DNA of 64,000 bases from Liopterus haemorrhoidalis (GCA_963971575.1 OZ020612.1:37551916-37615915), one strand, 5' to 3'; positions 9,501 to 21,216 are shown, counted from the stretch's first letter. The notes: a model not told the origin generated them from the letters alone. Made by a program: numbers and translations.

Positions 9501-12240
9501 AGATGATGGTAAATTAGAACGTTCGAGGTTATGTCAAATTTGAAAACGAAACACAAAATATATATTTTGAGGTTATGCTACAACTAAACAGTTGGCAATA
9601 TCTTAACACATAAAAATATACCTATAGTGCGTTCAAAGGTGAGTATGCAGTACTGGGCATATGGATTAGTTCTTTTTCATACTCTCTAATGGGTTTACAC
9701 AATGACGCTATCCTTTTCTTGCTTGTCGACGTTGCCAGCTCTAAAACGCTCTGATAAGAGTTGATTTTTGTAAATCATACGAGTTTTTCATATTATTATA
9801 ATTGACACATTTGACACTTTTACAACATTTGACAACACCGCTCCCATTTGCCATAAGAGCTATACTGCAAACTCACCTTTGAATGCATTATAGAATTCCT
9901 TAAAAAATTGCTGAAAAATAGAACTTGTTCTATTTTCAAAATAAATTGATCAAATTTTTTGTTAATTAATTGGCGAAATTTGTTCACTTTACATACATCA
10001 ATTAATTGAATGTCAACTTTTTCAATTAATTAATCAATTAATTGAATCGTGTAAAACCCACTTTAGAAATAAAATTTGAGTTTACGACACAATATAATGA
10101 TGAGACCTGGATCCAAAGAGTAGCTTTATTTATCTGATATCTTAGATCAGCTAAACAAGCTAAATTTGTAACTGCAGGGTAAAGAAACGCACATTATTCA
10201 CTTCAGAGATAATATCCAGGCATTCGTATTAAAGCTGCAAAACTGGCGCCGTAAAGTAAATCTTGGACACCTTGCCATATTTGAACACTTTGCACCAAGA
10301 CTGAAGAATCGGAGACGGGAATTGTAGATAATCTAAGAGAGGAAATTAATAACCACCTAAAGCCCTTGAATCTGAAAAACAACGTTGTTTCCCGGAGTTC
10401 TCTGAACAAGAAGCTGCATAGGTACGAAACCCATTTCATGTATCTTTGGATGTTACCGACATTCCCGATGAAGTACAGGATGAATTTTTGGAGCTGCGAA
10501 ATGACTCCTCTGCGCGTGATATATTTCAGGAAAAATCATTATCTCAATTTTGGTGTGCTATGCGTCATGTCGTATCTCTCTTTTCGAATAGTGCCATTTG
10601 CTTCTACTTACCTCTGCGAAAGTGGATTTTCAACTTTTCTGCAGATCAAGACAAAAGCCAAGAATAAGCTGAATGTTCAAGACGACATAAGGGTGAGCTT
10701 GACAAAAACTCAACCAAGAAATATAACACTTGTTAAGCAGATACAAGTTCAATTATCACATTAATCATTAATAATTAATACTTAATAAAAAATACTTTTG
10801 TACTTTTGTTCTGTACTTAAGTCCTAAAATATATTTTGTGAAACTCTTTACTTTTCGTTTTATTGAGAAAGGGTCGCGAACATATTAAAAAATTCTAAAA
10901 AGGGTCGCGATTAAAAAAAGGTTGATAATCAGTGCTATAGAACATAACGTATTACTTTTGAAGATCGGCATAAAACAATTATCCCGTATAACTATAATCA
11001 CATTGTTAAACCACAGTAGAATGTTAAACTACAAAAGAACTAGGGTTCATGTTTACAACCACATTGCAAACAGTCAACGGTCAGTGGCGCGTACATACGT
11101 TTAAGTACGAACTATAAATAAGTATACTTGTTTTTGTTAATCCTTTAAGTAAGATGCGTAAAGTGAAAAACTAATCCCTACGGCTATGGGTTGACACGCC
11201 TAGTTATATCACTTCTATTGTAATTTTATGAGTTCCCTAACTTTTATTAGTTTATTGCTATCTTCAAAACTAATTTGGTACGGTATGGGAGGATTTTGTA
11301 TCTCGGTTTTATTAGTTTCCGCTGACAATCGTTTCATTCTTGCTTTGGTACCAGGAGAACATAGATATCCAGTGGTAATACTCAATGTATGTTGTTCTAT
11401 ATACAGTAGTGTAGTGGTGGTGGCGGGAGCGCAAGGGTTGGGCGCTCCCGGACTTTTTGCAAAGTTTGCAGGAAGTACTGTGTTTCACATTATATTTTTT
11501 ACGTCAATACTACGCAAAAAATCCGTAGTGCTTAGAAGAATAGTATAATATAGAACAGATTTTACAATATTATTAAAAAGTAATTTATAGAAATGTTTAC
11601 GAAAGACTTTGTTTATAGACTCCTCGGCAGTTTCTCAGAACCGATGGATTACCTGTACTTCACCCTAGTTCTATGGGGTTGTTATATATTCTCCGAACAA
11701 ATCACCATAGCCGTTCTAATGACTGTAAAAGATTACATTACGGCTGGCCTAGTCAGCGTTTATATAAATTGCATTTGCTTAACGGTCAGCAGTGGATATC
11801 TCAGGTAAAATATATCACAACAATTAAAAATGCCAACTCATTTTTGTTATTTCAGATCTATAAAAGGTCTCCAGGACTGGTTATACTACTTAACTTACGC
11901 CACACAGACACGCTACGCAGCAGCCTTCATAAACAGACAAGTCTTCCTGTCTCCTTTCTTCCAAACCACTCTTCCTTTCGACAACAAAAATAACTGTTCA
12001 AATTTCAGTCTAATCGAAACGGCATTTAACGGGCTGCAAAATGGAAACTGTAAATATTCCAATGGAGTTAATTTCCTAACAGACCGGTATGGTAGAGACA
12101 ATAATGTTTTTAACGGAGTTCTTGATTTCGATATTAATTTAGGAGCTACGTTTGCTTTTACTGTTGGTATGATTATATTTAATATGTTTTTATATCTGGT
12201 TCCATTGCCTACATACGTAAAAGCTAAATTTAGAGAGTAA
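507..12240 (+). CDS. ABCG5: ABCG5/ABCG8-type half ABC transporter (sterolin family), C-terminal 508 codons, 8 exons
   Basis: Exons: 507-615, 669-941, 1052-1271, 1357-1474, 6674-6767, 6820-6958, 11619-11804, 11856-12240 (TAA). Every junction is GT/AG and all phases agree. The Walker A exon(s), roughly the first 130 residues, lie left of the window. Visible in order: a signature region read as LTMSEYRRLMIG, Walker B ILLLDEP, the MEKPRSD segment, then six membrane segments typical of ABCG transporters with the EGIY turn before TM3. A Cys-containing loop (NNCSNFS...GNCKY) precedes TM6. ABCG5/G8 form a plasma-membrane heterodimer that exports sterols. The membrane half resembles ABCG5 most; the VDRRSRDR stretch recalls ABCG8, so the paralogue call is less sure than the family. 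Oddities: the signature lacks the usual GG, DEPTSGLD reads DEPTWDLD, and the H-loop His is Glu. Introns are full of transposons. Confidence 0.85.
2118..3475 (-). pseudogene. Broken DD82E-type transposase
   Basis: The reading begins near 3475 with MWRPWNEQ, shifts frame near 3350, then runs through a helix-turn-helix-rich N-terminal half (3319-2978). After a stop it continues with the first catalytic Asp in IIDLDETWYDTH (about 2865), shifts frame again near 2825, and reaches the second Asp in VIVMDNASYHS (Asp codon 2591-2589). The catalytic Glu is in NPIEQMWSQLK (Glu codon 2345-2343). Both codons are in the same frame, 82 codons apart, with two in-frame stops between them. The tail ends at 2118 in an acidic stretch. 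The usual Tc1/mariner spacing is 34-41, so this fits the DD82E group called Sailor. It is inactive as it stands. Confidence 0.8.
3656..3989. mobile_element. Non-autonomous hAT element (334 bp) with internal minisatellite
   Basis: The ends are CAGTGGCGGAC and TCCGTCACTG. The 8-bp target duplication TTTAGGAC is perfect at 3648-3655 and 3990-3997. The interior 3724-3915 holds about four units of roughly 42 bp, built on CAAATCCAANTGAAGAGCAA followed by a poly-A run and AGGTCYTCACCTCC. No transposase remains. It splits the right inverted repeat of the surrounding DD82E element. Confidence 0.85.
4082..4411. mobile_element. TA-flanked MITE, family M1
   Basis: The inverted repeats begin TAGTGCGTTCAAATGTGAGT, of roughly 30 bp. 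Flanked by TA at 4080-4081 and 4412-4413. It inserted into the 42-bp minisatellite. A 74-codon open frame inside (4118-4342) is broken in the second copy at 9625-9890, so I do not treat it as a gene. Confidence 0.8.
4726..5478. mobile_element. TA-flanked MITE, family M2, enlarged copy
   Basis: The inverted repeats read GAGTACGTTCAGGATAAC at the left and AGTACGTTCAGGATAAC from the right end. The outer parts match the 378-bp copies at 48652-49029 and 59218-59595. The interior is longer, with low-complexity AAACAACAAAATTT repeats at 5205-5320, so something was inserted or expanded. Confidence 0.7.
5493..5760. mobile_element. Short dispersed element, family M3 (about 268 bp)
   Basis: Bounded by ATTCGCGACTCAAACTAACG and the inverted short end AGTCGCGAATA. 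A nearly identical copy lies at 9106-9375. No open frame. Probably a MITE with 10- to 11-bp terminal repeats. Confidence 0.65.
5761..6330. repeat. Dispersed repeat D1 in inverted pair
   Basis: Carries the phrase GAGACCTGCGGTTTGAATTT (with variants), then TTGTTTAGTCTAGAAAAAAA and GGCCTTAAT. It is seen in direct orientation at about 5761 and 5908 and inverted at about 6240-6300. Related pieces occur at 4560-4640, 16600-16700, 43010-43060 and 45165-45260. Not coding. The rest of the ABCG intron to 6673 shows nothing else. Confidence 0.5.
7157..7635. mobile_element. Non-autonomous hAT element (479 bp)
   Basis: Perfect inverted ends CAGTGGTGCGCAAAC and GTTTGCGCACCACTG. The 8-bp duplication ATCTAAAT is perfect at 7149-7156 and 7636-7643. 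No transposase sequence. Lies in the intron between ABCG exons 6820-6958 and 11619-11804. Confidence 0.85.
7834..8015. mobile_element. Tc1-type MITE, family M4, short copy
   Basis: The ends AGTCTGTTCCTTTGGTTTAG and inverted CCTAATAGTTTGGAATAGACT are flanked by TA. The same family occurs at 32396-32540 (truncated) and 44653-45017, and a longer subfamily at 36302-36709 and 54020-55198. Confidence 0.65.
8145..9061 (+). mobile_element. Internally deleted mariner element
   Basis: Inverted repeats of about 28 bp begin CGAGGTCTGTTCAAAAAGTA, flanked by TA at 8143-8144 and 9062-9063. The + strand keeps the N-terminal DNA-binding part of a mariner transposase (8380-8690, with a stop at 8608). It then jumps to the C-terminal part with the YSPDLAPCDFF motif (8714-9007). 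The middle with the first two catalytic Asp residues is gone. At 917 bp it is about 0.4 kb shorter than a usual mariner. A sister copy with a similar deletion lies at 41339-42246. Confidence 0.9.
9106..9375. mobile_element. Short dispersed element, family M3
   Basis: Second copy of the 5493-5760 repeat, with the same ends (TATTCGCGACTGAAACTAAC and AGTCGCGAATA). It lies directly after the mariner at 8145-9061. Confidence 0.65.
9625..9890. mobile_element. TA-flanked MITE, family M1, inside a hAT element
   Basis: Same ends as the copy at 4082-4411 (TAGTGCGTTCAAAGGTGAGT), in the opposite internal orientation and with an internal deletion. Flanked by TA. It is younger than the hAT it interrupts. 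Confidence 0.75.
10125..10764 (+). pseudogene. hAT transposase C-terminal relic (ZBED5/FAM200-like)
   Basis: Frames must be changed several times. 10140-10320 gives LDQLNKLNL then LQGKETHIIHFRDNIQAF, typical of the ZBED5/FAM200 group. 10430-10560 gives VTDIPDEVQDEFLELRND. 10590-10764 gives FASTYLCESGFSTFLQIK, the hAT dimerisation region, and ends in a TAA. At least two frameshifts and several stops make it inactive. Confidence 0.75.
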
Positions 12241-12405
12241 TAGTATTTAGGAGCAATGGCGTAAGTAAAAAGAGGAATAGAACCTTTTAATACACACCTA
12301 AAATTTTACCCCTTCAATTATATTTTGTGTACGCCACAGATTAGGGCTAAATGCAATATTTTATAAGTTTTATTTAAACATATAAATGTAAGATTATAAT
12401 TATTT

Positions 12406-12411
12406 AATAAA
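12406..12411 (+). promoter_or_regulatory. Candidate polyadenylation signal of the ABCG gene
   Basis: An AATAAA hexamer lies about 165 bases after the stop codon at 12240, in an AT-rich tract; further AATAAA copies follow shortly after. The true cleavage site is not visible from sequence. 12241-12783 shows nothing else. Confidence 0.35.
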
Positions 12412-12791
12412 TTATATAATTTTTTAATAAAAAAATATTTATTTGTTAATAAATAACACATAAAAATATTTTATATTTCTGACACAAAATTTTTTTGATT
12501 ACATTTTACGTAATACATTTCTAAAGTTTAAGACTCCTTTATAATAGGTATGTTATAGATATATAGCATAAAAAATACACTAGTCTCTTTGTTCTATTTT
12601 TAAGGGTCAAACCCTTTGTTCCATCCTTATACATTATATTATTGGTTTATTATAAGGGACGCATAATACAGAAGGTAAGTTCTATTTTTAGAACGCAGGC
12701 ACTACATAAAAGCCACATGATTAGCGTGACGTTTCTACTAGTCTTAATCCATTTATAACCGGTACACATTTTTAAGTGCTATGATGTGTAT

Positions 12792-13825
12792 TAGAGATGT
12801 GTCGTGCACGAACGATTCGTTCCAAAAGAACGAATCGTCGCAGTGAATTGATACGACCGAATCTTTTAATAAGCAGCGAACGAATCTTCAGTACACGAAC
12901 TCACGGACCAATGCTAGCGAGTGGCGTGTGTGACTCGATATGGAACGGAACGGAACGAGGTTCGAACATAGAGCTCAGGCTGGAGGCTGTGTAGTGTGTA
13001 GTCTGGAACACACGTATATCTATGTCTATAGTTTGGTATGTACGCTCAGTCTGGATGGGCGAACTTACAACATGGCACGAGCGAAAGCAGAACGGCAGAC
13101 TCGAGACACAGCGCAGTACAATGTGTATACGATACGTCTACGTAAGTACGTAACACGTACACGTACTAGGTGTACTGATACGTTCACCGTTCGCGAACTA
13201 CTAGCGACTCTCTATCGTTCACGGACGATGCATCAATGCTTTGATACGCAAGCTAGTAACTCGAAGCTTGGCTCTCACATTCTGAGCTCAGAGTATGAGA
13301 ATTATGCGAGCTATGCTTTTTGACACAGTCACAGCTTCGCAAACGGTGTTCGGATAAGTTAAAAATACAACAATTAATAATGATTTATTTAATAATAAAT
13401 TTATTAAAATATAAATATATGTTTTAAATAATTATACAAAATAGTTAATTATTTTAAATATAACAAGGAAAAATTACTGTAATGCACTTTAACGCGTTCA
13501 TTTTTTTGTTTTGGTGGACAAATTAATTAAAATTAAAATTGATAAATAATAATTTTGATAAAAATAACTAGTTTTAATTAGAGTATTTTAGTATTTTGAA
13601 TTCCTCCACTAAGAGCAACGAACGCACGAAAACTACAGAAGTTTGTAGGTATACTGTTCTCAGCTCCCAGTACACAACTATTTAATAACAAAGCCAAGTA
13701 CTGCGTGACGTATACAATAAACACTAGATTTGTTGCACGCCAACGATTCGTTCCAAAAGAACGAATCTTTTTAGAGAGTCTGAATACTGAACGAATCTTT
13801 AAAAAGATTCGCATTTCTCACCTCT
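12792..13825. mobile_element. Non-autonomous hAT element (about 1.03 kb)
   Basis: Starts TAGAGATGTG and ends CACCTCTA. The 8-bp duplication ATGTGTAT is perfect at 12784-12791 and 13826-13833. The subterminal regions repeat AACGAATC/GATTCGTT motifs, including the near-palindrome GATTCGTTCCAAAAGAACGA at both ends. Its open frames are low-complexity and look non-coding. It lies between the ABCG and OXCT1 genes. Confidence 0.8.
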
Positions 13826-14258
13826 AATGTGTATACATTGGAACATCATTATACAGCAACAGTGTTGATGAAGTGGCACTTATTTAAAACGTGGTTGAGG
13901 TCGCGGTATTTTATTTCGTATTAAGTAAGGTAAATTGTTTTCGTACTACAAAATACCACTAAAAGAATGCTATTTTAGCTTAGTTAACTATAACCAAATT
14001 GTTAGAAAATGGTTACTTATGGGATTGTTATATTGTAACCGAGTTTAACCAAAAGATTAAACTCGGCTAAACTCTTAGAAACCGGCCGTAGGTTACCACG
14101 GCAGATTTCAATTTTATGTTTAAGAATAAATACGCAAATTAAAAACATGCAATATATTTCATAATAAATGAGACATTAAAAATATTCTTTATAAACAAAG
14201 TAATAACAAATGTGAGTCTTATATGTATATACACCGAAAGAGTTAATGCATTAGTAAA

Positions 14259-15288
14259 TTAACAAACGTCAACTTGGCCCATTGGTTTCAGTCGAGGAGA
14301 AATGGCAAATTCACATCCGGTAGCTACTATAATATCTTCAACTTGTACACCTTTCGCCATCTCTGTGAGAGTTAGTCCTTTTTCTTTATCCACCTCAAAT
14401 ACAGCCTAAAAATATTACATTTAAAAATGATTCTGACATAAATACACTATCATAAAAAATAATAAATTACCTTATCTGTTATGATCATATCGACACAGTT
14501 TTTCCCGGTGAGTGGTAAATTGCAGTTGGCTAAAATTTTATGGCTGCCATCTTTGGCAGTGTGTTCCATTGTTATGACAACTTTAGTTCCAGGAGCAGAA
14601 ACAAGATCCATAGCTCCTCCCATACCTTTCACCATTTTCCCCTGCAAAATAATTTATTATTATTACTCACTGAGATCCTTTGTAGTTTTTTTTTTTTTAT
14701 ACAAATTATTTTATAAACTATTAGTGCCTCACTATAATAGAGTTAGCTTCCTGCTGTTTGGCCAAAATATAAATAAATAAATAAATAATTAAACTGAACA
14801 ACGACTAATGCATCTGAGAAATGTAATGAAAATGAAAAAATACTATTCTATCGCGTTAGAATTTTATGATAGGGATATTGCGAACATAAAAGGGAGGAAC
14901 TTTTAGTCATTTTTGTTTTTCACGTTCTTATCTAAAAGAAAAATTGAAGGTTTTTCTGTTTTGGATGTTTTGTCTTTTTTTTTCATTTATTGTTATTTCA
15001 TCCTAAAACATCGTTTCCACACATTTTAGGTGATTATAAAAAAATATCAAATAGCAAGCCTGTAGCTTAAAGGTGACCATATTTTTAGTTCAAAATTCGG
15101 GACGGGAACTCATAAACTGGATTAATTATTGAAATAAAATTGTTTAATTCATTTTTTATAATTGAATTAAATCTGCTCGTCCCATATAAGGGAGGTATTG
15201 TGATCATACCGATTTTGACATTTCGAGATTTCGATGGATCTCCACGAATTGAGGTCCCTACATAACGTTTTGACTATTTTTAGCATGA

Positions 15289-15352
<64 letters not shown>

Positions 15353-18300
15353 AGTCCGTCCGTCGGTCTGTCTGTCGGTCCGTGTACACGTGCAGAGCAA
15401 ATTCGGCTAAAAGGATTTTTATGAAACTTCATATTTAAGCTTTTGACATTAATGGCACGAGTTGATCAACTTTTTTGTAAAAATCGGTTAACTAGAAATG
15501 GGAGTTTACTCGTGTCAGTTTTGAGATTTTTGCGAATATTTCACAACAGAGAAATATTTCGAAAACATATATTTAACAAAAGTTGCTATAAAAGCAATAA
15601 CTAACAACTTTTATTTGAGACATTTTTTGCTAAAGCAGCATAAATCAAAGAAGTACTTTCGACCAGATGGCGGTCGGTCCTGTGGTGGCCACAGCTGATT
15701 TTTTAAAAATGATTTCAAACTTTATTCATTAAAATTACTCAATAGAAAACTTTGTATATTTTTCCGAACTATGAATCTTTTTGGGTACGTGTTTTTTGCT
15801 TTGAAGCATTTTATAAAAATCCGCACAGTTTTCTTCATAATTTAATTTAATCAGTAATATTGCTTTTAATATGTCTACATCAAGTTGAGTCTTGTCACTA
15901 GTCCAAAAGCTGTTCATCAAGGAAAATACCCTTTCGGAAGATTTTTTTTAGGTCAAGTTTTGTAAAAATAATTTTAGTTTAAATATATTTAAAATAAATA
16001 TTGAAAATAAGTACTTTTTCTAAAATTCGGGACAGAAAACCCGAATTCGGGACAAATATTGCCTCTGAAAAAATTTGGGACGCAAGGCGGAAATTCGGGA
16101 CTGTCCCGGCAAATTTGGGACGTATGGTCACCTTAATGTAGCTGCAGCAATGCCTAAAGCTAAGGCCTAAAGCCCTAAGCAAGGGCATGGTCGTGAGTTC
16201 AATTATTATATCAAATAATTTGTGTAAAAATATTTATACAAATTACAGGTTCTGCTTAGCCGTTCGCAACAGACTATAAACTATATGTTCCTTTCTCTGT
16301 ACGCTAAAAAATGGACGTAATACTGACCATATTACTCCTGAATGTACATAGATTGAAAACATGGTCATGAAATCTGGAAACAGGAGGCCTAGGTTCACAT
16401 TGGGCTGTCGCGACAATGATGATTAAAAAAAAAAAATATACAGAAAAAAATAAATGTGTCTGTCCGAGATTCACGTAAAGGAATTAGAATTTTTTAATCC
16501 TAAATGGCCTAAGATCTTATTTCTAAATAAATCTATTTTTTTTTTTTTTTTTGTAATACTTAAATTTTTTCAATTTACTTTTTTATTTTCATAAATCGTA
16601 TCTTGAAAACTGTAAAGATATAGCCCTGCGGTTTCATTTTTAAAATTCTCGTACCTTGTTTAGTCTAATAAAAATTTGAGGCCTTAATAATACAACTTTT
16701 TCAAAAAATATGAATCGTGAAACAAAACCCTTGAATATGGCCATACATTAAAAAAAATCGAAGGGGTATACCTTAAAAAAATCTCGGTTTTTGAGCAAAA
16801 ATTTTTTGTCACCGATTTAGCTCAAAATGTGTATTCTTACATATACCGAGTCGTAAACCTTAAAAATAATTTCAATTATTTGCAGCTGCTCACCGTTTTT
16901 GAATAAATTCAAAAAAACTGTTCGTCACAATAGACATGTAGAGCAGTTTTTTTTATGAATAAGCAGTTTTTATACACATTGGCATATTTAATTTTGTAAT
17001 TTCTTCATAATTTTAGCAAAAAATAATTTATTCCCATAATTTCATAGGCCCCCACCAGGGGCGGGCTTCCGGGCAAATGCCCGGTGGGCCGATCACTAAA
17101 TGGGCCGGTTGGGTTGATCATAAAAAAACATGAGAAAACTTTTTATTTTAAATGTGGAGTTTACAGCGTTAATAATTATCTATTAATAAATCTCATATAA
17201 CTGAATAACAATTGTTCATAATATGCCAATTCAGTAATGAACAATGAACACCATTGATTTGATGTAGAAACAATAAATATTAATGGTAATATAAAAATGA
17301 TGACTATGGAGCCGACATAGCAATGTCAGCTTGTGGTGAAGTGGAAATATTGCGATAAAGGTGTTTGATTAGATGCCGCAAGTGTCTAATAATGTTCTGC
17401 TTGCTACTTTTATTGAATTATTCGGTTTCGCTTAATACTGTAAATAACATATTCCTTTTCACTCAATTTAATATTGACATTTGGTTTGTGAGCATCTTAC
17501 ACATACATTTATTACATGGTCTTCAAATTTATTTAACATACACGAAGAGACGGACATAAAAATAAGTACTAATTTTACTGAAAAATGGTTAAGGAAAGTA
17601 GCTGATAATTCTATTCAAAATTTGAAAAGAAATTTGAAATTGAAACTCACAGTGTAATTTTCGATATATTGGTTTCCAGTTAAGAACAAAGATCGAAATA
17701 ATGGAATGTTATATGCTGACATTACACTTTTATCTCCTGTAAATTTTGACAAGGTAAGAAATGGAATACCTTCAAATAAGTTAACAAAGCTAGTTGAACT
17801 ACTGAAAAATTATAAGAAAATATCAGCAAAGATCAATTACATAAAGAATTATATAATTTTGCATCAAATTGAGAAGATTTAAATAATTTTTCTTCTCACC
17901 ATGTCGACGAAACAGTACACGAGAACGATGAACAAGATGAAGAGGAAAATGAAGAATAGTACAAAGTGGGGAAGAAGAGGTAGAAATTAAAAACAAAAAT
18001 AGTGAGTCACTTTGCAAGGGCTGTAAAAATTGTATTAATTCAAAAAACGTAGTATTTTCTACTTTAATCTTGGGCCGATGTCGCAATTTGCCCGGTTTTG
18101 TTCTACCTATCCGCTCCTGGCCCCCATAGCCTCTTAAATATTAATCATATTAAAAAAAAAGTTTACAAAACACGTAAAACTTACTGGAATCATCCAATTA
18201 GCCAAGTCTCCATACTGTGATACTTCCATCGCTCCAAGAATCGTAATATCAACATGCCCCCTATCAAAAAAATATTGATAGAATATATTTAACACATATG

Positions 18301-20104
18301 TGAGTAGCACTCACCCTCTGATCATTGCAAAACTGTCATCACTACTGAAGTAAGAAGCACCTACAAATAATTTTATTACCACAAATAATTATAATTATGT
18401 TTTAATTACCTGGTAAAACTGTAACTGTTTCTTTTCCAGCATTAATAAGATCTGCATCCACATCCTCTGGGCATGGGAAGGGGCCTAAGCCCAAAATACC
18501 ATTTTCTGATTGCAAAAATACTTCAATATTTGGTGGTATGAAGTTGGACGATAACATTGGCATACCGATACCCAAATTAGCTACAAGTAGATTTTAATAA
18601 TTTACCTGAATAAATTTATGAAGGATGGTGTCCTTACCATACATTCCATCTTTGAATTCTAGAGCTGCCCTTTTCGCAATACGTTCTCTCATCTGTGCTG
18701 CCGGGTTTGTTTTAGCGACTGAAGTAGCGGAAGCTTCTTTTCTAACAGACATCCTCTGAAAATTTAAATTATTTAAAGCGATTACTGGTAAAAGTGCCAT
18801 CCATTTGGTATAAAAATTCGTTTCTTATAAACATTTTTTTAAAATAAAAATTCGACTAAATGTGTGTTACGCTACGCATCTTCTCTTAAATCTAACATAC
18901 CTCTATCCTTTTTTCGAATTTTTCTCCCTTAACAATCCTCTTGACATAAATTCCAGGAATATGAATTTCATCTGGATCTAAACATCCAATATCTACAATT
19001 TCTTCAACTTCTGCTATACCAATTTTAGCTGCCTTCAACATCGGAGGATTGAAATTTCTAGCGGATTTCCTAAATATTAAATTGCCTGCCAGATCAGCCT
19101 TCCAAGCTTTCACTAAAGCATAATCTCCAGTGATTGCCTGCTCCATTATGTAATTTTTTCCATTGAACATTTGAACTGGGCGCGCTTCACTCGAGATTAC
19201 TACTTTACCGTCCGGACCGTATTTGATAGGGGCGCCACCTTCTTGTACTAATGTCCCAAACGCTGTTGGAGTGAAAAATGCTGGAATTCCAGCACCACCA
19301 GCTCGAATTCTTTCAGCTAACGTCCCCTAATATCATAAAAACAATATTTTAAACTATTAAACACATTTCAGTACAATTAAAAGTAAAGTTTTCGAATTTG
19401 GGTACCAGGTAGCCATCTTGAATTTTTAAACTAAATTGAAGGCCACTTTCTGGCACCCGTAATTGAGTTAAAACTTACTTGTGGTGTCAGCTCTACTTCC
19501 AACTGCCCTGACAGGTACTGCTTTTCAAATTCTTCATTCTCTCCCACATAAGATGAAATCATTCGTTTAATTTTTTTCTGTTTTAATAATAAACCTAAAC
19601 CAAATTTATCTACACCCGCGTTGTTTGAAACAACTGTATAATCTTTCCCACTATGTTCCATTAAGGCCCCTATTAAATTTTCTGGAATTCCGCATAGCCC
19701 AAAACCTAAAAAATGGTTTTAATATTTTTCAAATAATAGTTTATAAAATATTACCTCCAACTAAGAGTTTTGCGCCATTGGGAATATCTTGTACTGCTTC
19801 ACAAGCGGTGTAAACTTTAGTTTTTTTCTTCGCAATGTCTGCATATTTACACGTAAATATCTAAAATAAAATTTAAATCAAAAATACGCGCGCCCATGTA
19901 CAGGAGTTTATCGAAGCGGTCAAGCCATACAACCGGCGTGACATTGACAACAAATTAATAACCTTTTATAAAAATCAAAACAACGATCATACGATATAAT
20001 AATTATCAAATTACCTTACAAATATCTAGGGGTGTGTTGTGTAGCACATGTTTACTAATAACAGCAACAAATGCTCTATTTGTTGCTAGGTTTACGGAGA
20101 ACAT
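14259..20104 (-). CDS. OXCT1: Succinyl-CoA:3-ketoacid CoA transferase (SCOT), 10 exons, 525 aa, complete
   Basis: Exons, high to low: 20104-20015, 19860-19755, 19705-19479, 19326-18901, 18755-18638, 18580-18410, 18360-18315, 18260-18185, 14641-14471, 14405-14259 (TAA). All junctions are GT/AG and the phases agree. The enzyme moves CoA from succinyl-CoA to acetoacetate in mitochondria, allowing ketone-body use. The alpha half carries the CoA-transferase family I signature region [16 protein letters not shown] (about residues 65-80). The beta half starts after a linker near 289-305 and carries [11 protein letters not shown], whose Glu348 is the expected catalytic Glu. The C-terminus reads [15 protein letters not shown]. 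The basic N-terminus (about 1-38) fits a mitochondrial presequence. Length is close to the usual 520 aa. The 3.5-kb intron 8 holds two hAT elements. It appears intact. Confidence 0.96.
15068..16135 (-). mobile_element. hAT element with dimerisation-domain relic and nested Helitron
   Basis: Ends TAAAGGTGACCATA and TATGGTCACCTTA. The flanks CTGTAGCT (15060-15067) and ATGTAGCT (16136-16143) agree in 7 of 8 bases. The minus strand 15930-15735 reads [20 protein letters not shown], a hAT C-terminal dimerisation motif. A Helitron-like element fills 15180-15698. Located in OXCT1 intron 8. Confidence 0.75.
15180..15698 (+). mobile_element. Helitron-like element with (GTCY)n array
   Basis: Shares the core AAGGGAGGTATTGTGATCAT with copies at 26937, 33190 and 56359. 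It holds a GTCT/GTCC tetranucleotide array at about 15288-15385. It ends in a short hairpin, CTGTGGTGGCCACAG, followed by CTGAT, the CTRRT terminus expected of Helitrons. The 5' end is truncated. The repeat generates a spurious TDRQTDRQ reading frame. Confidence 0.7.
17056..18119 (+). mobile_element. hAT element with ZMYM1-like transposase fragment
   Basis: Ends CAGGGGCGGGCTTCC and CTATCCGCTCCTG. The flanks GCCCCCAC and GCCCCCAT agree in 7 of 8 bases. The + strand at 17655-17880 reads [16 protein letters not shown] and then [18 protein letters not shown], typical of ZMYM1-type hAT proteins. It is a remnant of about 75 codons with an upstream stop. Located in OXCT1 intron 8. Confidence 0.7.
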
Positions 20105-21216
20105 TTTGAACAACTGAGATAAGACACGCTAAGCAACAAGCAACTGATTTCTCGAATGTCCCCACTTGTTACATGAATTTGATAATGTAACGAAGTTATT
20201 AGTTGATATCCTTGAGTTTTTATTTGTTTTGATCATCTGATAAAACTATTTTATATTTATATTATAAAATTACTTCATTTGCAAGTAGTCAAAACAGAGG
20301 CGTAGACATGAAAATTACCCTGAAACTTTAATCCCTTCAGTTTGAGAACAGGATATCACCCTGGCAGGATTTTATAGGTATGGTATAACAATAACTCAGT
20401 TTTTTAATATTTTTATTACTTATGAAAATTATATACAAGGAGTACCTTTAAAATGACACTCGATACAATCAAAAAATCTTAATTATAAATGAAATTGGCA
20501 GAAATATTATTCTGGCACTTATTTAATATGTCAAATCAATATGCAAATTGAAGGAAATACATATTTACAATATATTAAAGCAGTTGGGGCCAACTATAAA
20601 TGTAAATATTATAAGATCTGCCCGTAGAGTAATTTTCAACGGTTTGTTAGTATTAGTCGAAAGCGGAGAGTAATTTTAATGCACTCTTACGAACTTTGTG
20701 AACTAATAATAAACTGTTGAAAATGTCTTTACGAACAAGCATATACATAACATATAAATCTGGTCTTTCTGTCTCTTAACGGGATCAAACTTGAACAAAA
20801 AGTACAATTTTTTGAAACAAATTTTTTATTTTAAACTAAAATAACCATTCTAGCATTGAATATAGACGAGTTATGTGTAAATCAATCTGGAAATTACTAA
20901 AATTTAATTCAATTTACGCGAAATTCGATAATTCGCAATAAAAAATAACAATAGGCTCAATTGGCTCGCACGTACTCTTTGAGAGCCCTCTACAGCCTGT
21001 ATTATAAAATTAGATATTGAAAAAACCAGACCTCATTGCGAGAAATGAAATTAGCCTCCATAAAAAATACCCTTATAAGTATTTGTTCGAAAAATAAATG
21101 AAAATTCCCAATTAGATTATTTTCTTATATATTAAATCACGTTTTAAATGGAATTTAGGAAAATAACTGTTATTGTAATTATTTGCGCTTTGACCGACAA
21201 ATATTATTGTCATCGT
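20105..21216. other. Intergenic, between OXCT1 5' end and GIPC 3' end
   Basis: No open frame, repeat end or RNA gene that I can recognise. The OXCT1 promoter must lie at its left side, as that gene reads leftward from 20104. The GIPC 3' UTR probably occupies the part next to 21217. Confidence 0.6.

Larger units (their letters stand above)
9446..10934 (+). mobile_element. hAT element with ZBED5/FAM200-like transposase relic and nested MITE
   Basis: The ends are CAGCGGTCCCCAACC and GGTTGATAATCAGTG. The flanks TTATAGAA (9438-9445) and CTATAGAA (10935-10942) agree in 7 of 8 bases. An M1 MITE sits inside at 9625-9890. The coding relic is described separately. Confidence 0.8.

Noticed and set aside
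11228..11548. Hydrophobic 106-codon open frame just before the penultimate ABCG exon
   Set aside because: Exon 6820-6958 joins 11619-11804 in perfect phase and gives an uninterrupted TM3-TM4 region. There is no room or need for this frame, and it lacks matching splice sites.
12797..13323. Two overlapping arginine/threonine-rich frames
   Set aside because: They lie wholly inside a non-autonomous hAT element, have no recognisable domain, and arise from its repeats.
15167..15400. Open frame with TDRQTDRQ repeats
   Set aside because: Product of the (GTCY)n tetranucleotide array in a Helitron-like element. The same artefact occurs at 27040-27315.
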